Shown piece after piece: positions 57,957-64,000 of a stretch of 64,000 bases of DNA; the first letter of the stretch is position 1, and each line of letters starts with the position of its first letter. The position numbers and the translations under genes were made by a program. The stretch is taken from contig DGSO01000031.1 of assembly GCA_002393945.1 (NCBI GenBank), forward strand, positions 56,691-120,690. Direction: 5' to 3'. Under the pieces are notes generated by a model. It made no database searches and was not told the DNA's origin. It was given only the letters and a program-made list of their open reading frames with translations. Source of the DNA: Bacteroidales bacterium UBA4360 (GTDB taxonomy: Bacteria > Bacteroidota > Bacteroidia > Bacteroidales > UBA932).

Positions 57957-59420
57957 TTACTTGATGCTATAGAATTCAAATCCCATCATTTCTGCAAGGG
58001 CCTCCAGCTGGGGACGCCAGTCGCCGTCGGCGATGGCGTAGTGCTGGGTTACGCCCACCTTGAGAACCTGCTCGAAGAGCTGCTTTACCGGAACTTCCGG
58101 TTTGAAGATGGTATGGGTGTATGTTGCAAGAAGGTGCTTCTTGCTGCTCTGGGGGGCCTCCTTCTCAGAGAGGCTGTTGGCCATGAAGGTGACCAGCTTG
58201 TAACGGCCGTTCTGCTCGAAGAGGCCGGCCACGGTCTTCTTGCCGGGGCTGATGCGGTACCATGCAAACGGGGCTCCTGCGTACTTCCAGGAGGTCTTTG
58301 CAAAGCGTACGTCGCGGGAAATTATGACGTTCTGCTGCCAGGCGGGGTCGTTGTGGTCGTTGGGACCGGCATGGCCGCCTGCGAAGGTCCCGAAGTCATC
58401 CTCGATGTGGAAAGGCTCGATGAAGTTCACGTTCTTTCCGCTGATGAGCTTGAGGATGTAGGTGATAAGACCTGCGCCGATATCGGCCTCCGGGACGAGC
58501 ACGGAGACGTTCTCGTTGAACCACTGCGGGTAGAAGCCCGCACGGCAGCCGGCGGTGCGGAAGGTGGCCTGGTCGATGTCGTTGTAGACGTAGCAGTCGA
58601 TGTCGTTCTTCTGGGCCATTATCTTGATGGCGAGGGTGGCCTTCACGCAGCCGATGAACTTGTCATACTCCACGTCGTCCATCATCTTGTACTTGGAGGT
58701 GAGCTCGTCGGCATAGGCCTTCACCTCTTCGTCGGTGAGGCTGTCGATTTCCGTGCCGTAGTCGCTGTAGGGCAGGTAGTGGATTTCAGGGCCTATCTTG
58801 GTGAAGAGGTCGTAATTGTCGATGTAGGTGCTCCACATGGCCTCGTTCATGTTTGCCATGAGGCCCACATTGGAGCGGCGGAGGATGCTGCGGGTGCGGG
58901 CGGCATCGGCATAGATGCGGACCTTCTCCGTAATCTCCTCACGGGTGCCCATGACGGTGCGGACGTTCTTCCTGGGAATGCGCTTGAGGCTGCCGGAGCC
59001 TTCGAGGGAGCCCACCAGGGTGCCGGCGCAGAGGTAATCGACGAAATCGTCCTCGTCAAGGGTGGTTTCGAAACTCATGCGGGGTTTTGCCACGTTGCAG
59101 AAGAGGATCGGCATCTCCGGGCAGTCCCTGAGGAAGCGGATCCAGGCGAAATCCTCGCTCCAGGAGAGGAATTCGGCATATACGAAGTCTACCTTCTCTG
59201 CGAAGAAGAGGTTGAGGGCCTTCTCGGCGTCTTCCCTTTCGTAGACGATGCCGGGGTCCACCAGGTCGAGGAAGTCCATCGTGGCCTTGATTTCCTTCAC
59301 GGCTTTGTCCTTGCGCTCGCCGTAAGTGCCGCGCTTGGGGCCATAGAGGTTCTTGAAACGGGGGGAGGCGATAAGGAGAAGTCCGGCTTTTGCCTTTCTG
59401 GTTTTTAGTTCAGCTTTCAT
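57957..59420 (-). CDS. L-fucose/L-arabinose isomerase family protein
   Basis: This 487-residue cytoplasmic protein matches the AraA/FucI-like isomerase family. The N-terminal Rossmann-like part ('AGLLLIASPRFKNLYGPKRG', 'VDFVYAEFLSWSEDFAWIRF') is followed by 'NVGLMANMNEAMWSTYIDNY' and by the C-terminal domain with 'GAGLITYILKLISGKNVNFI' and 'FAGGHAGPNDHNDPAWQQNV', which hold likely metal and substrate ligands (E, H, H-N-D). These enzymes interconvert an aldose and a ketose using Mn2+. The substrate is not necessarily fucose or arabinose. It is the first gene of the isomerase-PMI-kinase-GH3-LacI run, 64 bases after the MFS transporter. Confidence 0.9.
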   Translation of the reverse strand: MKAELKTRKAKAGLLLIASPRFKNLYGPKRGTYGERKDKAVKEIKATMDFLDLVDPGIVYEREDAEKALNLFFAEKVDFVYAEFLSWSEDFAWIRFLRDCPEMPILFCNVAKPRMSFETTLDEDDFVDYLCAGTLVGSLEGSGSLKRIPRKNVRTVMGTREEITEKVRIYADAARTRSILRRSNVGLMANMNEAMWSTYIDNYDLFTKIGPEIHYLPYSDYGTEIDSLTDEEVKAYADELTSKYKMMDDVEYDKFIGCVKATLAIKIMAQKNDIDCYVYNDIDQATFRTAGCRAGFYPQWFNENVSVLVPEADIGAGLITYILKLISGKNVNFIEPFHIEDDFGTFAGGHAGPNDHNDPAWQQNVIISRDVRFAKTSWKYAGAPFAWYRISPGKKTVAGLFEQNGRYKLVTFMANSLSEKEAPQSSKKHLLATYTHTIFKPEVPVKQLFEQVLKVGVTQHYAIADGDWRPQLEALAEMMGFEFYSIK

Positions 59421-59433
59421 ATTGTGTTAATTT

Positions 59434-59482
59434 TGTCATTTCGAGTTTTCCTTCTGTCATTTCGAGCGAAGTCGAGAAATCT
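59434..59482. repeat. Dispersed repeat: one partial and one full copy between transporter and isomerase
   Basis: TGTCATTTCGAG at 59434-59445 is a truncated copy, and 59455-59482 a full 28-base copy (starts TGTCATTTCGAGCGAAGTC, ends GAGAAATCT). ATTT/AAAT and CGA/TCG at the ends can fold into an imperfect hairpin. It occupies most of the 64-base gap and could partly terminate or stabilise the transporter transcript. Confidence 0.7.
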
Positions 59483-59484
59483 CT

Positions 59485-60744
59485 TTAATGCATTTTATCG
59501 TAATCTTTCTGGTATGAAGTCTTGGCCACAATGAACATCAGAGCGCTGCATACGACCCAGATGACTGCCAGTATGGGGAAGGTTGCGCTGAGGCTTCCCA
59601 TGCTCTCCTTGAGCGCGCCAAGGATGACCGGGGCGAGGGCTCCCACAGCGAATCCCGTCATAATCATTGCCGATGAGCAGCTGGCATGAAGGTGCTCCGG
59701 TGTAACGTCATAGAGCACCGCATAGGTGTTGGCGTCGAAGAATGCCCTGAAGAAGCCCCAGCCTGCGAAGCTGATGTAAAGGAGCCAGAGTGCGGGGTGG
59801 CCGCCCATGAGGAAGAGGAACACGGCACCGCCAAGAAGGCCTGCCGCCTGAAGGGTCATCCTTACCTTGTGGTTCTTTGCGGCAAGCTTGTCAGAGAGCG
59901 TTCCCGCAAGGAGAACACCCGCGAACGCCGCCACGTAGGTCCAGAACATGGAATTGAACCCTGCCGATGCCTGGCTCTGCCCGAACTCTTCCTGCAAGTA
60001 TGCGGGAACCCAGGTCATGTATCCGGTAATCACGAAAATAAGTCCGCTGAACCCGATTGTGAGCATAAGCGCCGTGGGTGTTGTGAACACTGTCTTGAAT
60101 CCGTCAAAGAATCCCGGTTTTTTCACGCTCTTGTCATTCTGAGGGAGCGTAGCGACCGAAGAATCTTCACTCTTGGGATAGTCCTTGAGCCTTATAATCA
60201 TGAGGATACCCCAGATGATGCCGGCTGCACCGAAGATGATGAAAGAGTACTTCCATCCCATCTTATCTGCTATGAGACCGGCCAGCCAGCCGGCAAGGAT
60301 TACCCCCACATAATAGGCCGTCTGATGTATGGACATTGCCCTGGCCCTGGTATCTGTATGATACTGTCCAAGGAGCGAGTAGTTGGCCGGGCCGAAGAAG
60401 GCCTCGCCGCCGCCGGTTGCGACGGAACGCAGTACTACCAGCCAAATGAAACTTGTGGCAAGCCCGGTGAACATGGTGGCGACGCTCCAGAACAGGATGC
60501 TGATGGTGGTCACCCACTTCCTGGAGAAGCGGTCTCCCGCCCAGCCGCCAACCGGTACCATGATGGCATAGAACAGGTTGAATATAGTGGCGATAAGGCC
60601 AACTGAAGTGTCAGTGAGGTTAAGTGCGTCCCTTATGGCTGGGAGAACCGTATTGAACACCTGACGGTCTCCCTGGTTCAGCAGATATGCCATCCACAGA
60701 AGCAGGAGGACTTCCCATTTGTACCAGCTTTTATTGGTTTTCAT
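59485..60744 (-). CDS. MFS sugar transporter (GlpT/ACS-like)
   Basis: This 419-residue protein starts at ATG 60744 ('MKTNKSWYKWEVLLLLWMAY') and has 12 predicted membrane segments. 'NQGDRQVFNTVLPAIRDALN' and 'GGWAGDRFSRKWVTTISILF' are the family signature between TM2 and TM3, and 'GVLLAGTLSDKLAAKNHKVR' is the matching one between TM8 and TM9. Relatives import hexuronates, sugars or sugar phosphates with protons. The central cytoplasmic loop (about residues 193-207) is encoded by an expanded dispersed-repeat copy at 60132-60166. It likely brings the isomerase substrate into the cell. It diverges from the GntR regulator gene. Confidence 0.92.
   Translation of the reverse strand: MKTNKSWYKWEVLLLLWMAYLLNQGDRQVFNTVLPAIRDALNLTDTSVGLIATIFNLFYAIMVPVGGWAGDRFSRKWVTTISILFWSVATMFTGLATSFIWLVVLRSVATGGGEAFFGPANYSLLGQYHTDTRARAMSIHQTAYYVGVILAGWLAGLIADKMGWKYSFIIFGAAGIIWGILMIIRLKDYPKSEDSSVATLPQNDKSVKKPGFFDGFKTVFTTPTALMLTIGFSGLIFVITGYMTWVPAYLQEEFGQSQASAGFNSMFWTYVAAFAGVLLAGTLSDKLAAKNHKVRMTLQAAGLLGGAVFLFLMGGHPALWLLYISFAGWGFFRAFFDANTYAVLYDVTPEHLHASCSSAMIMTGFAVGALAPVILGALKESMGSLSATFPILAVIWVVCSALMFIVAKTSYQKDYDKMH
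60132..60166. repeat. Dispersed repeat copy inside the MFS transporter gene
   Basis: Starts TGTCATTCTGAGGGAGCG and ends GAAGAATCT, a 35-base variant of the units at 15312 and 59455 with an extended loop. ATTCT/AGAAT at the ends are complementary. It is read in frame on the minus strand as E-D-S-S-V-A-T-L-P-Q-N-D-K-S in a cytoplasmic loop, without breaking the gene. Confidence 0.75.
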
Positions 60745-60759
60745 AGTCTCAGCTTTTTG

Positions 60760-60767
60760 CAAAAATA
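60760..60767 (-). promoter_or_regulatory. Candidate -7 element of the MFS transporter promoter
   Basis: CAAAAATA reads TATTTTTG on the minus strand (TAnnTTTG), 15 bases before the start at 60744. The -33 element is unclear; CAACAA at 60778-60783 is slightly too close. Confidence 0.45.
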
Positions 60768-60784
60768 TATATTTTTTCAACAAG

Positions 60785-60804
60785 CGCACCACACCGCACC
60801 ACAG
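60785..60804. repeat. Tandem 10-bp repeat between divergent regulator and transporter genes
   Basis: CGCACCACAC (60785-60794) is followed directly by CGCACCACAG (60795-60804). The two GC-rich units stand in an AT-rich intergenic region and are spaced one helical turn apart, a good arrangement for a regulator binding site, possibly for the GntR protein encoded next to it. Confidence 0.5.
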
Positions 60805-60819
60805 TTATTGAAAAATTAT

Positions 60820-60827
60820 TATCTTTG
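60820..60827 (+). promoter_or_regulatory. -7 element of the GntR gene, very close to the start codon
   Basis: TATCTTTG matches TAnnTTTG exactly but ends only 4 bases before ATG 60832. The transcript would therefore begin at or next to the start codon, giving a leaderless or nearly leaderless mRNA, unless translation begins at a later codon. Confidence 0.5.
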
Positions 60828-60831
60828 TTGC

Positions 60832-61860
60832 ATGAATATAAGTATAGACAAAGCCGGAAACACTCCCATTTTCGTACAGATCTGCAATCAGATACGGCAG
60901 CAGATAAAAGGCGGGATCCTGATTCCGGGGGAACGTCTTCCCTCCATGAACCAGCTTGCCATCATGCTGGATATTTCCCGCGAAACGGCAAAAAAGGCCT
61001 ACAATGCCCTTGTGAGGGACAATCTTCTCACAGCTTGGCAGGGCAAGGGCGTTTTCGTGGCTGCCAAGGACGGCTCCCGCCTCAGGGAAATCCTGGTCCT
61101 CCTTGACAAACAGAGCGTTTACAACCAGATAATACTCAGAAACTTTCAGGAAACGCTGGAAGGGAACGCCCATATTACCATACTCCAGCACAATCAGGAT
61201 GTAGATCTTCTGGAATACTATCTTAACCACAACCTGGACCTGTACGACTACTACGTCGTCAGCCCCCATTTCCCCTTGGACTCAAATACGCAGGCGCGGG
61301 CTGCTAAGCTGATATGCCGCATTCCTCCGCGTAAGCTCATAATGCTGGACAATTGGCTGAAGGATGTTCCCGGAGACTATGGCGTAGTGTATCAGGATTT
61401 CAGAAGTGATGCAGCCCAAGGCCTTGCCGACGGCCGCGAAGACATCATCCGGCGCGGCGGAAACTTCAAGGTGATAGTCCTTCCCCGGAGCCTGTACGGG
61501 AACATTATCCTGGAATCCGTGAAGGAATTTGCCCGTGAAGCAGGGATCAAACTGTCGGTTTTTCGCAGTATTCCCGATTCCTGGAATGCCGGTGACGTGG
61601 CTCTTGTCCTTAACAGTCAGCTGGATTCCGGCCTTGTAAAGCTGGACGCCGGTATCCGCGGAGCCGGACTCATCCCCGGCGAGGATGTTAAAATAATCTC
61701 CTATAACGAAATGCCCCTGAATGAACTGGTCATGGGCGGGCTCACCGTACTCTCGACGGACTTCCCCGCCATGGGACGCACCGCCGCCGAAATGATACTC
61801 AGCGGTTCCCGCTCCAAGGTTCACAACCCCTTCAGGCTCATTCGGAGAAAGTCTTTCTGA
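60832..61860 (+). CDS. GntR-family regulator with periplasmic-binding-protein-like sensor domain
   Basis: A 342-residue protein starting at ATG 60832. The winged-helix GntR domain covers about residues 5-75 ('FVQICNQIRQQIKGGILIPG', 'LPSMNQLAIMLDISRETAKK', 'NLLTAWQGKGVFVAAKDGSR'). From about 85 a LacI-type sugar-binding domain follows ('REILVLLDKQSVYNQIILRN', 'LYDYYVVSPHFP', 'VVYQDFRSDAAQGLADGRED'). This architecture is that of the Bacteroides FucR-type regulators that control fucose and related sugar genes. It is divergent from the MFS transporter and isomerase genes, its probable targets. Its last 23 bases overlap the convergent epimerase-like gene. Confidence 0.92.
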   Translation: MNISIDKAGNTPIFVQICNQIRQQIKGGILIPGERLPSMNQLAIMLDISRETAKKAYNALVRDNLLTAWQGKGVFVAAKDGSRLREILVLLDKQSVYNQIILRNFQETLEGNAHITILQHNQDVDLLEYYLNHNLDLYDYYVVSPHFPLDSNTQARAAKLICRIPPRKLIMLDNWLKDVPGDYGVVYQDFRSDAAQGLADGREDIIRRGGNFKVIVLPRSLYGNIILESVKEFAREAGIKLSVFRSIPDSWNAGDVALVLNSQLDSGLVKLDAGIRGAGLIPGEDVKIISYNEMPLNELVMGGLTVLSTDFPAMGRTAAEMILSGSRSKVHNPFRLIRRKSF

Positions 61861-62695
61861 CGCTCAGGCAGTATTGAATCGTCCATTCAAAGCTTGCTCC
61901 AGGTTCCACTGAGGCCGATATGAACGGCTCGAAGCACGCCACTTTGTGATTGGCCCAGTACTGGGCGTGGTGAAGCGGAGCATCGGAAGATACTTCCACA
62001 CAGAGTCCGTTCTCTCCTTCGAGCGTGAAGCCGTAGGGCCCGTGTATGTCAAGCATGCAGGATTTTTCCCCTTCAACGATGTCTGCCGTGGTGAGGATGC
62101 TGTTTCCTTCCTTTCCGGCTTTCAGGGAATCCTCCCTCCATGTCCCGGTAAATACACCGGGCAGGGTTATTCGGCGCCCCTTGCCCACTCCGGGCAGTCC
62201 CAGGGTAAAGAAATTATGGTTATAGTTGAGGATGTCCAGCCGCCTGTCCCAAAGATTCAGAATCCTGTGATTTATGGAAAACATGCCCTCGCCGTCGACC
62301 CTTATCATTTTTTGCCTGCGGTAGAATCCGGGCATCTCATCCAGAAACAGAACCTCTTCCCCCGAGACTTTAACATTCCTGCTCTCACTTTTGACTACGG
62401 GATAAGTATGGAACCAGTCGTAGTTGCCGTCGCCGATGTCATCGGCAAGCGTGCCCACACCAATCTTGAGCCATCCTTCTGCCGTGGGAATTACTCCAAG
62501 GAACTCTTCGGAAGTCCCCCGCACGTTGTCATGCCGGAGGGGATCTTCAGGGGAGTCGTACCATTTGTCGGCAAAGGAGCGCCCGGCATATTCAATGCGG
62601 TGAAATACTCCTGAGTGGTCGAAACGTGTCCCGCGGTATGTCTCTTCCGGCTCCGAAAGCTCGATAAGAAGACTGTCTTTTACGATTTTTATCAT
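61838..62695 (-). CDS. Aldose-1-epimerase-like / DUF4432-like sugar-binding protein
   Basis: This 285-residue protein starts at ATG 62695 ('MIKIVKDSLLIELSEPEETY'); the frame further upstream holds a promoter motif. It has no signal peptide. The beta-rich sequence ('GTRFDHSGVFHRIEYAGRSF', 'EEFLGVIPTAEGWLKIGVGT', 'NYNHNFFTLGLPGVGKGRRI', 'GFTLEGENGLCVEVSSDAPL') fits the galactose-mutarotase-like superfamily. His and Glu residues at the right spacing are present (N-Y-N-H-N-F and F-E-P-F), but the classical epimerase signature is not obvious. It may act as a mutarotase for a sugar of the neighbouring pathway. It overlaps the convergent GntR gene by 23 bases. Confidence 0.75.
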   Translation of the reverse strand: MIKIVKDSLLIELSEPEETYRGTRFDHSGVFHRIEYAGRSFADKWYDSPEDPLRHDNVRGTSEEFLGVIPTAEGWLKIGVGTLADDIGDGNYDWFHTYPVVKSESRNVKVSGEEVLFLDEMPGFYRRQKMIRVDGEGMFSINHRILNLWDRRLDILNYNHNFFTLGLPGVGKGRRITLPGVFTGTWREDSLKAGKEGNSILTTADIVEGEKSCMLDIHGPYGFTLEGENGLCVEVSSDAPLHHAQYWANHKVACFEPFISASVEPGASFEWTIQYCLSVRKTFSE

Positions 62696-62734
62696 TTTCC
62701 AAACACCTTGGTCTTTTGCCTTTGAGAACCCCTG

Positions 62735-62742
62735 CAAAGATA
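62735..62742 (-). promoter_or_regulatory. Candidate -7 element for the epimerase-like gene
   Basis: CAAAGATA reads TATCTTTG on the minus strand, 39 bases before the start at 62695 and within the 67-base gap after the GH99-like gene. No clear -33 element is seen. Confidence 0.45.
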
Positions 62743-62762
62743 CTAAAAATACCAGGGTAGTG

Positions 62763-63941
62763 CTACTGATGGAAAACTTTCTTTACCTGCTCCAGGTATC
62801 CATATCCGTTTAACCTGTCAGGGAGGAGGTAACTGCCTTCCACCCATTCGTTCCAGGCGTTTATCATTACAAAAGGAGGCTGGCTTTCAAGGTGGGCATC
62901 GGCATACTCTTTTGCAGTCTGGAGATATGTGCCGAATACTTCCGGGGTATTATGGAAGCGGGTAACATGCTGCGCCCCTTTTGCAGGAAAGCGGGGTGTA
63001 TCGTCCCAGCCGATGGAAACGGTGGGGAACAGGGGAATGTCATAGGCGGCATCCGTATTGTTTCTCATGCGGACGGCATTCTCATTGTGGGTGATGTAGT
63101 TACAGTTGAATCCGCCCATGTTGTAAAAGGCTATGCTGTTTATTCCCAGAAGCTTAATGTTGGCATTTGTCTTTTCCTGCCTGGCTGAGGAAGGGTCACT
63201 GCCTCCGCCTGGCGTTAGCTGGAGATGCAGCCCGGGGAACCCGGCCTTGCGCACTTCGCTTCTGAAATACTCCATGGCCTCTGCGGCTTCCTCGTCAGAT
63301 GAAAAACCCTGTTTGAAGATGTCTGCATTGAACATTGCAAACACCGGACATCCGTCAATCTTGACGTAGTTTGGAAGGTGGAAATACTTGGTGATAACCC
63401 TTTCCACAATCTTCTTCCAGTCCTCCATGCCAACACGCGGGTTAAAGAGAAGTTCCGTATTGTCTTCCCATTTATGAGGATTCCAATAATTGTATTTTAC
63501 GTCATGGTTCGCATACATCAGGTAGAAGTTCATCTTCCTGTTGGATGGTGCTCCCAGGAAGCCCTTGTCAAGGGCGTCTTCCAGAAAAGGGCCATGATAT
63601 CCGTCCGGGGCATTGAACCAGTACCAGTCATATATAAAAGTGTTTACACCGTATTTCAGTGCGGTCTGGATCCACTGTTCCACAACCTTCGGGTCATCGT
63701 CAAGGCCGTAGCCAAGAAGCGGCTGACGTGGCTGGTAATGCCCTTCAAAGCGAGGGGTGCCCTTTTTGATGACTTCCCATTCGCCGATGCCTTCAGGCCA
63801 AATCCATTTGTGCGCCAACGAATCGTCATGACAGGACGGCCATACGTATGCACAAACATAGTAATCCGGCCTAGTCTGCGTACAGGCAGCAAGAATCAAG
63901 GCGGCCGAAAGCAAAGTTAGTGTTTTCCGTAACATTTTCAT
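62763..63941 (-). CDS. GH99/WbsX-like glycosidase-fold lipoprotein
   Basis: This 392-residue protein has a lipobox L-A-A-C (about residues 17-20). The body fits the glycoside hydrolase family 99-like / WbsX domain: 'VCAYVWPSCHDDSLAHKWIW' at the start, 'ALKYGVNTFIYDWYWFNAPD' (barrel strand with the D-W-Y-W signature), 'FYLMYANHDVKYNYW', 'YVKIDGCPVFAMFNADIF', and the closing 'PPFVMINAWNEWVEGSYLLP', where N-E-W-x-E carries likely catalytic Glu residues. GH99 enzymes cleave alpha-mannosides internally; WbsX homologues lie in polysaccharide clusters. The exact substrate is unknown. Confidence 0.85.
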   Translation of the reverse strand: MKMLRKTLTLLSAALILAACTQTRPDYYVCAYVWPSCHDDSLAHKWIWPEGIGEWEVIKKGTPRFEGHYQPRQPLLGYGLDDDPKVVEQWIQTALKYGVNTFIYDWYWFNAPDGYHGPFLEDALDKGFLGAPSNRKMNFYLMYANHDVKYNYWNPHKWEDNTELLFNPRVGMEDWKKIVERVITKYFHLPNYVKIDGCPVFAMFNADIFKQGFSSDEEAAEAMEYFRSEVRKAGFPGLHLQLTPGGGSDPSSARQEKTNANIKLLGINSIAFYNMGGFNCNYITHNENAVRMRNNTDAAYDIPLFPTVSIGWDDTPRFPAKGAQHVTRFHNTPEVFGTYLQTAKEYADAHLESQPPFVMINAWNEWVEGSYLLPDRLNGYGYLEQVKKVFHQ

Positions 63942-63951
63942 AATCAGGTTT

Positions 63952-64000
63952 TTATGAAAATCCCATGCGTAAAAATGGGCTCACCGGAGATTTTCCGTGG
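63952..64000 (-). CDS. Possible C-terminal end of an upstream gene (partial)
   Basis: On the minus strand from the window edge one frame is open for 15 sense codons and ends at TAA 63954-63952, reading H-G-K-S-P-V-S-P-F-L-R-M-G-F-S. It lies 10 bases before the GH99-like gene, as expected for a tightly packed upstream gene. Too short to recognise, and it may be non-coding. Confidence 0.3.
   Translation of the reverse strand, partial: HGKSPVSPFLRMGFS

Noticed and set aside
57939..59408. 489-codon plus-strand open frame
   Set aside because: It mirrors the isomerase gene on the minus strand almost end to end. The translation is low-complexity Val/Leu/Ala/Gly/Asp/Glu-rich without motifs, as expected from the antisense of a codon-biased gene.
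1..64000. Search for CRISPR arrays, tRNA/rRNA genes, insertion sequences, integrases and attachment sites
   Set aside because: No regularly spaced repeat array, no tRNA-like cloverleaf in the short intergenic gaps, and no transposase or integrase motif in any credible frame.

Overview
The window is a gene-dense (about 97% coding) chromosomal segment of a Bacteroidota bacterium, most probably order Bacteroidales. The evidence is an adjacent SusC/SusD pair, many lipoproteins with Bacteroidota-style signal peptides (short leader ending in a Cys), BACON, DUF5689 and fimbrillin-like domains, DUF3822, a 'carboxypeptidase-regulatory' domain on the TonB receptor, and promoters of the Bacteroidota type (TAnnTTTG at -7, TTTG near -33). 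Genus cannot be fixed from the sequence alone. I see no tRNA, rRNA, CRISPR array, insertion sequence or phage gene, and no gene-free stretch longer than about 150 bases.

Layout. (1) 1-1389: the 3' end of a secreted protein, closed by a strong terminator. (2) 1450-5332 (+): a HipB/HipA-type toxin-antitoxin pair translationally coupled to a Tat/lipoprotein phosphoesterase and a GHL10-like lipoprotein. (3) 5322-13818 (-): an eight-gene overlapping run: DHH phosphoesterase, two FKBP-like lipoproteins, MATE exporter, cytidylate-kinase-like protein, serine hydrolase, FAD oxidoreductase, DUF5009 membrane protein. (4) 13857-18586 (+): housekeeping run with a membrane protein, DUF3822, rsmD, cstA and a CoA-transferase; it ends in two tandem hairpins. 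(5) 18697-20251 (-): prfA and queF.

(6) 20295-51872 (-) is the centre of the window: 18 genes in one direction with no gap above 17 bases, behind one canonical promoter. It reads as an unusually large polysaccharide-utilisation-type locus. It has a cytoplasmic FAD oxidoreductase, SusC, SusD, a BACON lipoprotein, a DUF5689 lipoprotein and an FN3 lipoprotein. Two cassettes follow, each a short peptide plus a beta-helix lipoprotein. Then come an endonuclease/exonuclease/phosphatase-fold lipoprotein, a calcineurin-like phosphoesterase, GH39-like and GH30 glycosidases, a histidine acid phosphatase, a PfkB sugar kinase, a second and very large calcineurin-like phosphoesterase, a zinc polyol/alcohol dehydrogenase and a sodium/solute symporter. 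The four phosphoesterase-type enzymes together with glycosidases suggest a phosphate-containing glycoconjugate as substrate. The dehydrogenase, kinase and symporter suggest the product is a polyol or ketose. The exact substrate is unknown.

(7) 52003-60744 (-) holds the probable cytoplasmic partner: MFS transporter, fucose/arabinose-isomerase-like enzyme, a phosphomannose-isomerase-like protein with a degenerate kinase-like N-terminus, ROK sugar kinase, GH3 glycosidase lipoprotein and a LacI regulator with its own terminator. A perfect 14-bp palindrome lies in front of lacI and a related site next to the promoter of the large locus, so LacI probably controls both. (8) 60832-61860 (+) is a divergent GntR-type regulator. 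(9) 61838-63941 (-) holds an aldose-epimerase-like protein and a GH99/WbsX-like lipoprotein, possibly followed at the window edge by the end of another gene.
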